In this document: piece by piece, positions 49,083 through 61,899 of the stretch
Layout of the letters: each line of letters starts with the position of its first letter
Position numbering within the stretch: the first letter of the stretch is position 1
Origin: Pyrocephalus nanus
Lineage: Eukaryota > Chordata > Aves > Passeriformes > Tyrannidae
DNA length: 64,000 nt
Reading direction: 5' to 3'
NCBI GenBank assembly: GCA_038380795.1
Contig: CM076260.1
Span: 28,058,634-28,122,633 of the forward strand
The notes under the pieces: generated by a model
The model's input: the letters and a program-made list of their open reading frames with translations, nothing else
Told to the model about the DNA's origin: nothing
The model's database searches: none
Made by a program: the position numbers and the translations under genes

Positions 49083-50904
49083 TTGAAAACTAAATATCTT
49101 TAATGCAAGCCAGTCTCTAGATTTCAAAGGGAAAACATGCTTAAGACAATACCAAAGTACTTTGTTTAATGAATATATTCTTAAGAATCATTAAAATAAA
49201 AATACACATAACATTAGCATAAAAATATTAAGAACATTAAAAAACGTTTAAACAACCATGAGGAAGTTGATGAACATCAGTGAAGAGTCTGAAGGTACTA
49301 TTCTGGTAGATTCTCTGTATATCACCAATGGATTTGAGCTTATGGGCTCTCTCATGATAATTATGTTGCTTCTGGCATGTTCAGTGTAAAACTTATCTTC
49401 TGTCTACAACTGCTCCCATTTTAAATTAATTGTAATGCAATGAATAGCATTAGATTTTATTGTCAAAATTATTTACATTGAAAGCATAAACCTCTTTTCA
49501 TAAACTAATGTAAGCAATTCTTTACAGGACTTTTCAGCACATGGGAGGCTGTTGTCTGTTTCTGATGAACACATTCCACACTCTGGTTGTCTCTTTGAAT
49601 ATTGTAGAGCACTAGAAGTTGAAACACATTTTAAGAAAAATGTTTTTTCCAGCACTTATAAATGTTAACTGTATCCTCTGCTGACTTTTTCTTCCTGAAA
49701 GTTTTTTCTAGCTAATAGGAAGCCATGATTAGCAAAGACAAGATCTAAAATGTATTTTTTCTGACTTAACAGACAACACCATTTGCTTTTCAGGTTGGTT
49801 TAGATAAGACAGCATATCTACCCTTTGTGCTAAATTATTTCAAAGAATAATAATTATTCACATCAGGAAGGAGGAGACTGAAAATATTTAACAATATTTA
49901 TGTATGTTAAGCTTTTGAAGCAGAGATGGCCTAGATTCAATGCATAAAGATTAAAAAAGATAGGTCACCCTGCAAGATTTTGAGAGCCAGATCATCACAA
50001 CTGTACTTAGAACATGCAGTTACTATGCCCCCAGATCAGATGCTGTAATAAAATACTAAATATGGTGCACTCAATAAAGATACTAAATCAATCTAAGCCT
50101 AAGTAGAGGAGTTCAAGATATGTATCTTTGAAAACTCTTGTTCTATTTTTTAAAAAAGACATGAATTTCTAAACTGCGTGCCTCTACAGTGAAGTGTGCC
50201 TTTCTGAAAGTCATGCCAACCATATATATAACATTTCTAGATGAAAAATTTCTATTACTTATTAATGCTCCTTTATCTACATATAATCCTTTCTCTATTG
50301 TTTTAGATTTGAGAATGTTTTACAGTATAGACATCATTGGAAGAACAATAAATAAATACGAACAGTGCCTAAGGCTTATTTGCCTGAATATTTACAGCCA
50401 ATTCTGATTCAATGAAAGGATTTCTATTTATACCAGCAACAGCTAAATTAGGCCATAATATGAAACAAAAATAACAGTCTCATGTAAAATGCTAAGTGGT
50501 ATGGCTTTTTTTTTTACATGAGGCTATTATTTTTGTCAATACTTTCAAATTCTTTGACTAAAGGAAATGAATTTACCTGAATAAAATACACTAAGTTTTG
50601 ATCTTTTATGAACACATTTATGTGAAATATCCCTAATAGCAAGTAAATGAGATTAAATATAGTTACATATGCTTATGAATGGATTTACATAAAAATGCAA
50701 ATCTACAAGCACAGAAAAATTTCCACTTTAATAAAGATATTAGATTAATTGCTATGTCCTTTATAGAAGCATTTTTGTTACTTTGATGCTGCTAAACCCT
50801 TGAGAAAACCTTTTAATTTATGGAACTAGTAATTTTTTAAAGGGTCTACTTGAATCATGGCCTAGATTGAATTCACAGTAACTAAGATCATTAAAACCTT
50901 TCAG
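49083..50904. other. AT-rich region without recognised genes
   Basis: No TE or exon recognised. Confidence 0.4.
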
Positions 50905-51020
50905 TTTTCCTATTCATTTTTAATTGAAAAATTATTTAATTTTTTAAAGCACAAATTAATAGCAGGTTATTTCTGTATTAATTTCAATATTAATGAAAGA
51001 GCACAAATTAATTATACTTC
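50905..51020. promoter_or_regulatory. Candidate regulatory element: TAATTA cluster with repeat
   Basis: Contains the exact 13-mer agcacaaattaat twice (50948-50960 and 51000-51012, 52 bases apart), with further ttaatt/attaat cores between and around them. The spacing is close to five helical turns. This could be regulatory, a decayed duplication, or chance in AT-rich DNA. Confidence 0.2.
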
Positions 51021-53305
51021 TTTGTATGAAAACAAAAATTTCAAAAAAATCTAAAATCTAAACTAAGTTTAGTAGCTTACCTTGAGATAAACAAATGTGC
51101 ACAAAGCTAATCATGTACAAAAAAACATATCCACAAGTTAAAAACAAAACCAAAAGAAAACACATAAACAAAACAAAACAAAAAAAGTGAGAGTTCCCAA
51201 AGAGATTCAATTACCCAGAGAAACCATGATTTTGGTGTCACAGGATTAGAATTGGAGAGGAAGATAAGAGTTGTTTATGCCGTAGATGATGATTGACAGC
51301 AGAACCATTTATTTTCAGTAGCGTGGGAAATTAAAAACTTACCTGCAATTGACTCAGTAAATTGTTATTGTTATTAGATTATTTTTCCTAAATATTGAAT
51401 AATTAATATTGGCATCAGCAGTTTATGTTTCCCACTGTCAACTAATCGCTGTGGGATGTATAGTTCCCCAACCTCCTACGTAAATTTGGGTGTGGGAAGA
51501 CTCAAGAATAAATTAAGGAGCTGAAGTAAAAAACCTGATCTATAACCTACCTAGACATATATATATATATATATATCATAGATGTATGTTTATTTGTCAA
51601 AACATGCATACATGACCGCTCACATGCATACATTTTGTATGAGTTTTAGTTTGAGCAACGAGCTGGAAAGCCATTTTGTTGTTAAATGCAGCTGTACAGG
51701 CAAAGTGTGTAATCTAAACATTTTTTTTCTCACTATTTCTAATATTTTTGGTATTATACTGTACCATTAAGCTTTCTGGTTCTGACTGATAATTGTTTCA
51801 TGCAGGTGCAACCTGATTACATATCAGAGAATGCCATTGGGGCATTATTGTAAACATGTGTTTGTAATTGAATTCAACACTTTTCTTCCCTCCTAGCTCT
51901 GATGTACATTCATCTGTATATTTTTATAATTCATGTTCATGTCCTTCCATTGTGAAGAGATTTTCTTTGCAGTTGCAGAAGAAAAGCAGGATATCAGACC
52001 TTCAGCTCATCCTGTCAGTTATACGAATGAAGGAAGATCTTGCTACAGATCCCAGAGTTCAGATGAAGTGGGTATTTTAATTTTGACAGTTGTTTTCCAC
52101 TTTTGGGAAACTCTTACTGCTCCGGAAAGCTTTTCCTTAGAAAATCCCTCAGAATTTGAAGTGTGGGGAAAATATATTAAGGGAACATATTATTATTTTC
52201 AATCTATATTCTTCACTCTTAGTGCAAAACATTTTCTTGTAACTTTTTATTACCTCTGGTCTTTTCTTTTGCATCACTGTATTCTCCTGTCCACTATTCA
52301 ATATTCATAGTAACAGAACTCCCCTCTGCACCAACTTTATTATTCTTGCTGGCTTTCTGTGAGAGAGATGCTACTTCCAAGTTTAAGCTGTTACATTTAG
52401 CTAAAAGAAAGAAGCCAGATACAGAACTCTGAGCCCAGCTCCTCATTTTTAACTACCAAATACTACTGACCAACAGAAACTACATACTTCAGTAAGAAGC
52501 AGCTTACTTCGTAAAATGAGTAGTAGCCAGCTGAGGAACACAGCGGGGCCCATGCAGATACAACAGAAGAACATTTCCCTTTGTATTTTCAGACAAAACA
52601 AATTCTGAGTTCTGCCTAGAACTGAGAATGTAAAAGGTAATTTTTGTGAGTTCTTAACCTATGACAAAATGGAAGTTGCAGGGGGTATAAAATTGCATGT
52701 CAGAAACTGAAATGACTTGAAAAAAAGTTATTTGTAAACTGAGAGATTAAAAACAGGACATGGATCTACTATGTAGATTATTTATGCCAACTGGCTCTAA
52801 ATACTTGATATGGTACAAATGAACTTAAAAATAAGAGGGAAAAAAACCCTATGTTACAGTAAGCAAGCAAAAATTACAGAATTCCTGTTCTGGACTGATT
52901 AAGCTATTTAAAACCAGTTTTAATCTGTAGTATTTTGATTTTATTTGTTTAATCCATACTGTAAACAGATAATTTTTAATACCCATACAGTTCATCACGC
53001 TGTGCAAATGGATTTATGTAAATAGATACCTACCTCAATGCCCAGAAGATGTAACAGGTTTTTATGTAGATGATTTGACACTATAAAATAGAGCAGAATT
53101 GGATTCACATACCTATAAATCTTCAATAACAATCAAACACGGGGTATCAATTTTAAGCTGTGTACCTCAGAGTGAAAAATAAGAGGGGAAAAAGAACAGT
53201 CAAGACTTCAACACAAGAGGATGTGAAAGACCTAATTATTTTTTTATTTCCTCTGCTGAAAATAGGTGTTCTAAAAAAAACAAGAAAAAATCTAAAGGAA
53301 AAAGA
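51021..53305. other. AT-rich region without recognised genes
   Basis: It contains an A/C-rich patch at 51140-51187 and (AT)10 at 51557-51576. An exon-like segment at 51973-52071 is described as a finding. A 125-codon plus-strand ORF (51933-52310) overlaps that segment, but its last two-thirds looks like random AT-rich translation. Confidence 0.4.
51557..51576. repeat. (AT)10 microsatellite
   Basis: Ten uninterrupted AT dinucleotides; likely polymorphic. Confidence 0.9.
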
Positions 53306-53478
53306 AGGAATGGGCTGCCCAGGGAGGTGGTTGATTCTCCATCCCTGGAGGTTTTTAAGAAGAGACTGGATGTGGCACTTAGTGCTATAGTCTAGTAACT
53401 GAGCTGGTAGTGGATCAAGGGTTGGACTTGACGATCTCAGAGGTCCTTTCCAACTCATCCGATTCTATGATTCTGTGA
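53306..53478 (+). mobile_element. CR1 LINE 3' end, plus strand
   Basis: 5'-truncated CR1 beginning near gaatgggctgcccagggagg (end of ORF2). It continues tccctggaggtttttaagaa and ggttggacttgacgatctca, and ends in the terminal repeat gattctatgattctgtgaa. It is relatively well preserved. The region just upstream is A-rich and not CR1. ORFs on both strands through here are shadows. Confidence 0.9.
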
Positions 53479-56400
53479 AGTAGTCTAATGTATAAAGAGA
53501 GACAGAAAACCTTTTGAGGAAGGACATCAAAACAGGCTGTTCATGTCAGAGGACAAGAATCATCCATTTTACAGAGAGCTGCGGGATCAGTAACCTATAA
53601 ATGATGACATGGACAAAGGCCATAATTAACATAATGTAAAGATGTCTTATATTGTGCTTATTAAACATGTGCTGTCTCCTTAAGAATGAGAGCTGAGATA
53701 TCTAAAATAACAATCAAGCCACTTCCAGTAGTACTTCACAGCTCCTGGACAGTGGGCCAGCAGGCAATGCCCGGTGTTCCCACATCCAAGGATGTGGTCA
53801 GAATGGGAAATTCCGTGATGCAGATAACTCACAACAGTACGCATGCTATGCATAAGTCAGAGGGAATTAACTATTTGGAAATGTTTGAATTTTAGCTTCC
53901 AAGTCATACTGGGAAGGAATGAGTAGTGGTGGCAGCAATTCAAATATCAAAACTGTTCCAAAAGGCAGAACATACATGAGAGAATTAACAAGTTATAGAA
54001 GCATCTCAGTGATTCCCTGTATCCATACTATATGAAATAACTAATTCTTAAACAGAGAGAAATAGCTCAGGTCATAAAAGTAGCAGTGGTTCATGTCAGT
54101 CAGTGCTGACCATTTATCAAAGGGTAATACAAATAAATCTTTCTAAACAGGAACCAGGTTTTAATTTTTTTTTTGTATGAATGTTCCTCTATAGGTATAA
54201 TAATCTTTTGAGTTATAAAGCTACAAGATAGATGGCTGTCTTAACACTATCAAAGCCTGAACAGAATGATTCCAACTCCAGATAAGGACATGTAATATAA
54301 AGACATATATCAAAATGTTAATGTCTACTTTTGAATGAACAAGTCTAGTCAATATAGTCAGCATATTCCTCTAATTAGCCAGAACTATTTAACTAATCAC
54401 CCACCAGATCAGGATTGGTTGCCCAAACACAGGGACCTAGTGCCAGCAGAGACACTGAGTGGTCAATAGAGCTTCTGGAATGGCAGCTGATGGTCAGGTG
54501 GGATACCCCAGCATATTTCAGGTGACTCCAAATGCCAAAGTCTCAAGGATTGATTCAGGCGTTAGAGGAGTATTTTTGGAAACTGAATTGCTTCCCAAGT
54601 TACACAAACTGTACTGAGATGTGCAACAATTGTAATGGAGTTTAGATATCACAAAGAAGTTTCAGACAGTTAGAAATATAAATGTGGATAATTTAATCTT
54701 GAGCTGTATCCAAAGTAGATGTGATTCACCTGTCTAAAAACAAACTTGCAGTGCCATTTCAGTATCCTGTCTACCTTCCAGTTGCTTTATTTGATTAGGA
54801 CTTATGTCACATCTGTCATTGTCTCATGGCTCTCAGACACCTCTAAGTGTATTGAAGTATACCAGATATTTAGGAAACAGATGCCAGCGTACCTCTATCT
54901 TTAACCCCATATATGAATATAGAAGACAAAACAAATACAAGGAAACACAAGTTACTCTAGAGCAAACTCTGGTAACAAATATATATAAGTAAGAAATGTA
55001 AAATAGTGTAAAATTATAAGGGTTTGAGTACCACTATGTTAGATATCCTAGTAGTTTCAGGAGGTTCTCTAGAAGTATTTTCAAAGTTCCTGGTGTGTTT
55101 CCTGCTCTCAAATAAAAGATGTTCTGCTGTAAATCGTTATATTTAAATAGTATATATATATTTTTAAATGTTACAGACTAAAAAATCTGATATTAATAAT
55201 AGAGTTTTTTTGAAGCTTTTGAGTGTAGCTAGTAATAAGGAATGACATTATATAGTTGGTATAAAACTGGATATGTTATTTCATTTAGAATGTCACTGTT
55301 CTGAGAATTTTGTGTTTAAAGTTCTTGCAAACTGTTAGGATTACAATCAATGATGTATAAAAGCACAAGTGAAAGGCAGTGTTATGAGCTCCTAAAAAAT
55401 ACAGACACTATTGTTAGTAGATAAATTATGCATGCTCAATGATACTCTACATCTGTTGATTTGCCAAATAGCTAATTAAAATGCTTTAAAGCCATTATGC
55501 TGTTTTAGGCACATTTTGTGATTTCATAAAATGTCATTTATCTGGTGAGAACTATCCTGGTTTGAAAATTCATTTCACAAAGCGACAAGGACATAGTTTC
55601 TGCATGCATATGAATCTCTCAGGTGCCTCAATCTAGTTTGACCAATAGTGAACAAGAGACAAAATTTTACCTCTACCTAAAATAAATGCTATTATAACAA
55701 GGAAAATTCCAATGATATATTCAATGTGGTTTAAGAAAAAAAGAAAAAAAAGAAAGAAAGAAAAAGCAAACAAAAAAGGGCATTTGTTTAACTTCACCTG
55801 TATTTTTTGGATAATGGGAAATTCAATTATGCTGTGAAACATTATCTACACTCAGAAAAAAAAAAAAAAAAAAAAAACACAAACAACAAACTTAAACAAG
55901 TTAAAAAAAAATTAAAGGAAAGCATCCACAATCATCTAACAAAATATAGTTTGTTTTCAGGGAGAACAATTATATGGTAATACTTTCCTTCTTGTAGTAT
56001 TTTAATCTTAAAAGGTTTGCAACAACAATAACTAATTAATCTTCTAAGCAATCTTGGGAATTAGAAATTGATTTCTCCATTTCAGATATACAGAAAGAAG
56101 ACTTGGAGTCAAGTTGCTTAATTTGCTGAAACCGCAACAACCCACACAAAGATGATTTTGGCCTGAAAACATGAAGAGTCAGACTGCCAAAGGTTGTAGA
56201 AACTATGACGAAGATTACAGTACATAAAAATAAGCATCTAGTTCTGAAAGGGCATTTAACTATACAGAAGTAGAAACCTGTAGAGAAAAGTAGGAATGAG
56301 ATTCAAAAAATGAAAAGTGAGAAGACGCAAATAGGAACAGTCACACTCAAACAGTCAGGAAAAAGGGAATGTCTGACATTGACTGCCTGAATCCTATTCC

Positions 56401-57502
56401 TGCAAAGAGCAGTTGCCCCATTTTTCAAAAAAGCCTCTTGATTACAGAATTTGGCAGGGAAGTGGAAACCTGAGTAAATCTTAGTCTGAAGACATTTGAA
56501 CTGATGGCCAGCACTGTGGTCTAATGTAAGAGAAAACTAGACTAAAATTCAGCTTCCTCTTAGCTGATATACAGTGCTCTGCAACCAGAAATGCAAACTT
56601 CATAGGAGTTGAAAGTGAATAATAATAGACATTCTGATACTGTAGTCCAATGAGGAGGATTTTTTTTGTTGTCAGGGTAGCTTAACTAGCTTCTACAAAG
56701 TTGAAATTGTGGTACTAAAAATGGTCCTAACCTGGAAAGCTCTGATTACAAAATTCATGTTTAGAAGTAGATTGAAGACAAAACTTTCACTTATATGTGA
56801 CTAATTTACAGATTACAAAATTGCCCTTGGCTGAGAGAGCTGTTCAGTGTTTGACTCACAGAGTGGGATTTAGTTACAAATGAAAATATCTAATTTTAGA
56901 AGTCTATATATAAGTACCTATATGTGTCCTAAATATCCAGGCTTCTAAGAAATTAGTAGATGCTTAGTTAACAAAAACAATTAGGTCACTCCCAAATCAA
57001 CCCCTATAGCTCCACTCAGCTCCTGAAAGACATACATTTATTCCCAAATACAGCTCAGTAACAGCTCAGTTAAGGTATTAATACAATTCTGGTAGGAATC
57101 ACACAGAACTTATGTAAGAATATAGAAGAACAAGTGGAATGACAGCTGTAAGACAGTTGAGATACCAAAAGTCACCTCAAATGCTATTAGTAGGCCCATA
57201 TAATCAAGTCTTTGATGGTTAGTGAGATTAATGGTTATTTTTAGAAAGTTGGGCCTTGTTGACTATATTGATTAGATTCTACTGGCTAACAAGCATAGCC
57301 ACGTAGAATGACATGAAAGCCTGCTGGGAAACATTTTTTTAGGCAATAAAATTCTACCCTAATGGTCACATTAACTAAAAAAACTGAGTGTGTAAAGAAA
57401 TTTTGGGTAAAATATACCTAACAATTAAGTTTAGTTTCTATGACTACAGTTTGTCACCTATATTGCCTTATGGATCTGAACATTATCTTTACCAAAAGAC
57501 AG
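53479..57502. other. AT-rich region without recognised genes
   Basis: About 4 kb. It contains an A/G-rich tract at 55736-55768 and A24 at 55856-55879. No known TE or exon recognised. The parts at 53690-53830 and 54400-54560 are somewhat less AT-rich and may be old unclassified repeats. Confidence 0.4.
55856..55879. repeat. Poly(A) run, 24 bases
   Basis: The longest homopolymer in the window. No processed-transcript-like sequence or AATAAA precedes it. Confidence 0.9.
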
Positions 57503-57569
57503 TAGCAAATTGTTGCTAGGGAAAACTGCTGAGCAGTTTGATTTAAACTCATTTCATGGAGTTTAAATC
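57503..57569. repeat. Three consecutive perfect hairpins in 67 bp
   Basis: Hairpin 1: tagcaa (57503-57508) and ttgcta (57513-57518), loop attg. Hairpin 2: aaactgct (57523-57530) and agcagttt (57532-57539), one central g. Hairpin 3: gatttaaactc (57540-57550) and gagtttaaatc (57559-57569), loop atttcatg. Stems lengthen 6, 8, 11 bp and sit head to tail. Confidence 0.85.
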
Positions 57570-57844
57570 CAATCAGGATTGATTCACCCATTTATTAATG
57601 GCATGTAATTAACTGGCAATCAATGAACTATATATTAAGAATCAATTTCATTAATATAGTGGGTAATCAGCAGTACTTTCACTTACAAAATGCTAATAAA
57701 CACCTATTGTTTGCTAAACACACTTCTACAACTAATTCCAGAAGATTACAGTCAAACACAGGCACACATTTGTATGCAATCCCTACCAGTGTGGGTTACA
57801 CATACGCCCACCCCAGAGTATGGATGCAGGTTTCCCACGTGCAG

Positions 57845-58090
57845 ACCTTGTAAAAAGTCCCTCTGCATCCTTCTTGTAAGCTTTCTCCAGGTACTGGAAG
57901 GCTGCAATTAGGTCACCCTGGAGCCTTCTCTTCCCTAGGCTGAACAAACCCAGTTCTCTCAGCCTTTCCTCACAGAAGAGGTGTTCCATCCCTCTAATAA
58001 TTTTTTGGCCCTTCTCTGCTCCAACAGGTTCATGTCCTTGTTATGTTGGGGGCTGCAGAACTGAACTCTACTCTAGGCATGATAAACAGG
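57845..58090 (-). mobile_element. CR1 LINE fragment, ORF2 C-terminal region, minus strand
   Basis: On the minus strand this holds the CR1 ORF2 C-terminal block. An open frame covering 57783-57989 includes [11 protein letters not shown] and [10 protein letters not shown], separated by K-R-R-L. Further upstream on the minus strand (plus 57990-58090) are the segments caacataacaaggacatgaa and agagtagagttcagttctgc, also in CR1 order. The 3' UTR and tail are missing on the left, so it is truncated at both ends. It is moderately diverged. Confidence 0.85.
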
Positions 58091-60084
58091 TTGTCCTCCT
58101 TTTTGCACCAGTCATTTGTCTTATGATGACTATCGTATGCTCTTACTCTGAAGGTCTTCAGACTAAAATCCTAAAATTGTTTCAGTCAGGGACCTGTATG
58201 ATCACTATTTCATTGTTTCATGACAGGCTCGTTTTAGTGATGCAAGATCACAGATGCCCAAGATAACTCCTGATTCTTTTATGGACAGAGCTGTCAAGCT
58301 AATTTTCCCTGTCCCTGTCTTTATGGAAGCAATTATCCCAAACTGTACTACACTGTTTAAATTGAATTCTACCGATGTTTACAAACATTTATTCAATTTT
58401 TAAAATTGTTTTCCATTCCAATGATACTCCTATATGGTTTCAGCCCACCCCAGTACTGGCAGGTCAGAGACTGATTCTACATTCCAGGACAAACTCTCCA
58501 TGTATTCTGTGTTCACCTTTCAAATAAAGAAAAACAACAAATTGTTTCAAATCCCATTTCAACATATGCCAGAAAGTATTAGCTTTCTATAGTCATATAC
58601 TTACTATCACATAAAACAGGTTTTAGTGATACTACTCTATTAATTCCAAATCACTTGTGTTAAAGACCTGAGAATTAGTTTCAGTATTTAACAGGTATAG
58701 GAAGTAAATGAAAAATATATAAATCTCATACTAAGTGAAACCCACTGACTATGCATTTCTTTTTACCAATAGCATTATTTTAGTCTATTTTTATTTAGAA
58801 AAAGAATGAAAAGAAAAATATAGCAAACTACAGGCAAATGGTTAATGAAGATTTCCTTTTTTGATAAAAATTCCATAATGTTGCCCTGTTTTTCCCAGAA
58901 ATAAAAAAAAAGCCTAAACCCTATCAATGATGTCAAAACAGTTTCAGCTGCAGTTCCTTTTTAACTATACATTTTTAGATGATATAGTACAATCCTGAGT
59001 TTTCTGTATTGAGCAGAATGTAACCTGCATCAGTTTTAATGAGAATGAAAGCAATTACTTGTACTGCTGGAACAGCTCATTAAACTTCTTCTTTCCTTTT
59101 TTTTTTTTTTTTCCTTTTTTTTAACCACAGAACTGAATGGTGTACCATTGGAACAATTAAGGCATTGGTGAATTATAGGCATTTATCTGAAACCTTCTTG
59201 TACAGGCAGATATAACAGGTCATTCTCTCATTTTTCTTGTCTGTCCATGCTAATACCTCCTACATCTGTTCAAGCACTGACTTGATTAACTTAATTAACT
59301 GAAACTTTTTTAAGGCCTCAGTAGTTTCTGTATAACAGATATGACACAATATATTTGATCTGTTACTCTTACATTCATTCTAATGATGTACTTATTCCTT
59401 TTTTATCTCTGCATAAGTCCCACTAGAGTTATACTGGCATGCCACACAGACACAGGTTTGATGACTTGCAACTTAAAAAAGCTGTTCAAGTGTGTTTTCA
59501 GTGTGTCAGACATGTCATGAGTTTAGTTTGCTCACTGTGAATAAGAAAACATTAAAAAAATTATGGCATCAAACAGGCTCATAATACTTACAGTTCCACT
59601 TATTTGGTTTAAATAGATGATAATATTTTTATGTTGATTTTTCCTGGATGCATATGGGTTCCAGGAATTGAAGACAGTTACATTAGAATGTTAATAGTAT
59701 TCTTGACATGGAGGAGATCTTTAAATTAATAGTATCTACATTTTAATAGTAGACATCAGTCAGTTCTTCCCATGAATGTGGAAAGTTTCCTACCAAACTG
59801 CTTTGTTGTCAGTAAGGCAGGGAATTTATTATGTCCTATAATCTCACCCTACAGTTCTTGCTTAGAAAGCTCAAAAGTTGTTCAGAGGTGCCTACACTAG
59901 CATGATAATCAGTCTCACCTCAGGCTATACATCACCTGTCTGTATAGACATAAACATTCTGTTCACACATGCTGGTAGCATTTTACTTTATCTGGTATAC
60001 CCAAAAACATGATTGTGAAAATTTGCTAGTGCCATTATCTGTGAAAATTAATCCAGTAATAGGCAAAATTCAAAAACCTAAGCT
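58091..60084. other. AT-rich region without recognised genes
   Basis: Contains T tracts at 59097-59112 and 59115-59122. No other TE or exon recognised. Confidence 0.4.
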
Positions 60085-60102
60085 AGAATCACAGAATCAC
60101 AG
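60085..60102 (-). mobile_element. Isolated CR1 terminal repeat, two units
   Basis: agaatcacagaatcacag is the reverse complement of the CR1 3' terminal repeat. Almost nothing CR1-like follows on the right, so it may be an extremely 5'-truncated insertion or a chance match. Confidence 0.4.
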
Positions 60103-60189
60103 TGATGAGAGCTTCATACTCCTTCACAAAGAGTATACTATTGCTAATAGAGTGCTTTCTGCCACTTCAGAAAAAAAAGGTCTCTTTTA

Positions 60190-60800
60190 GGTCCTACATC
60201 ATGTTAATATTTTCATTAAAGACACAGACAGTGGGATTGAGGGCACTCTCAGCAAGTTTGCAGAAGACACCAAGCTGAGTTGTATAGTTGACACTTTGGA
60301 GGGAAGGGACCTTGACAGCATTGAGAGGAGGGTCTGTGCAAAACGCATGAAGTCAACAAGGCCAAGAGTAAGGTCGTACATGTAAGTCTGTGCAATCCTA
60401 AGCACAAATACAGGCTGGGGAGAGAATGGATTGAGGGCAGCTCTGAGAAGGACTTGGGAATGAATGCTGCTTGACAGGAAGCAAAACATGATTCTGCAGT
60501 GCACGTTTGCAGCTTGGAAAGCCAATAACGACCTGCGTTGGATCAAAAGAAGTGTGGCCAGCAGGTTGAAGAGAGTGGTTCTTCCCCTCTACTCTGCTCT
60601 GGTGAGACTCCACCTTGAGTACTGTGTCCAGCTCTGGAGGGCTCAGTGCAAGAAAGACATGGACCAGTTTGGGTGGGTCTAGAGAAGAGCCACAAAAATG
60701 ATCAGAGGGCTGGAACACCTCTCCTGCAAGGAAAGGCTAAGAGAGTTGGGGTTATTCAAACTGGAGAAGAGAAGGCTAATAACTCTTATGGCAGTCCTGA
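60190..60800 (+). mobile_element. CR1 LINE, ORF2 reverse-transcriptase part, plus strand
   Basis: This 610-bp piece starts just before the reverse-transcriptase catalytic box and runs to the C-terminal part of ORF2. The catalytic F-A-D-D motif reads F-A-E-D at 60257-60268, so the first catalytic aspartate is changed. A one-base deletion near 60350 shifts the frame. The frame is open again at 60464-60682, with I-K-R-S-V-A-S-R, L-P-L-Y-S-A-L-V-R and L-E-Y-C-V-Q-L-W. A stop follows at the expected E-R-V-Q position, and the continuation (gccacaaaaatgatcagagg) is in another frame. It lacks the 3' UTR. Minus-strand ORFs (60199-60718) are shadows. Confidence 0.9.
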
Positions 60801-61899
60801 CAAAACTAACTTGACTTAGTGCAAGATCTGTCAGATGTCTGTGAACTCCAAAGTGCAGCTAACATAAGTTTATTGTCTTCTCATTTAACCTTATCTGATG
60901 ATGAATCATCCTTTTTTGGAAATCTATTTTAAGCTTAAATTTCTTTGACTTTAAATTCAAGCTTTTCAGATCTTTTTGGAGGTTTGTGAACAGATACAAA
61001 ATGACCAGAGGAATTTTCCAAGGCCTATTAAGTAGGGCAAATAGGTCACAGTCCTAAAGTATCGCATAATACATAATCCCATTGTGCATACTGAAACGTA
61101 TTTAGAGGTTTCTATACTGTTTCTATTTAGAGGTTTTCCAGGAGTTTCCCACTCATTTCAATGAGCTGGCACAAGAAGCAGGGGCAGACCCCTGTAGGCT
61201 GTCAATTCAAGTATTGTAGAAGGAAAAGCAAGGCCCAATTCTCTGCGCAGTTATTGTTTCTCTTTTTATAAGTATTTAATTAGTGTTTGGTACCACAGCA
61301 CTTTACTCAGTATAAGGAAGATATCTTTAAAGAGTATTAAACCTCTGAGATACTGTTTTTCAAGGCAGACTTCCCCTAAAAGTTCTTATATAGACAGCTT
61401 TGCATGTGGCTGCATTAAAATAATTATCTTAGATTGTAACCAAATTACCAGATGATTCAAACTATACTCTTAACGATAATGTATTCTATTTGATGTTTAG
61501 TATCCCACTTGTTTAGCTTTAAAAGAAATTTTCTATAATCACCTATAATTTTTATTACAATTACATTTAACTGTGCTAAAGAAGATTTCTCCCTAGAGTA
61601 CTGCTGCTTCTAACAATAATTGATTTTTTGTTTAGGTAATTGATGTTTTCCCACTTAAAAATTGGATTTTGAGATTTGTCTTGTGTGTTTGGAGAGACAT
61701 AACTGTGCTTTTACCTCTATACACTCAAAGCAATATTATCACCAGGTCAGATGTAAAGTACTAATGATTTTAAGTGAGATTACAGAAGATTTGCTGGGTA
61801 TAAAATAGAATACCAAAATGAAATACAATTTTTCAGGAGCTATTAAAAAATTTACAATTATGAAGGCACTTACTAAAAAGCTACTTCTCTAAAATATAG
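60801..61899. other. AT-rich region without recognised genes
   Basis: No TE or exon recognised. The segment at 61140-61240 is slightly GC-richer. Confidence 0.4.

Noticed and set aside
51335..51352. Minus-strand ttgcag/gtaagt, a perfect ratchet core
   Set aside because: The upstream minus-strand sequence has no pyrimidine tract.
51933..52310. 125-codon plus-strand ORF as a full gene
   Set aside because: Only the first part has exon-like character. The rest is AT-rich translation with many F, Y, L and S residues and no family resemblance.
55856..55879. A24 run as the tail of a processed pseudogene or SINE
   Set aside because: No AATAAA, tRNA-like or mRNA-like sequence precedes it, and no flanking direct repeats were seen.
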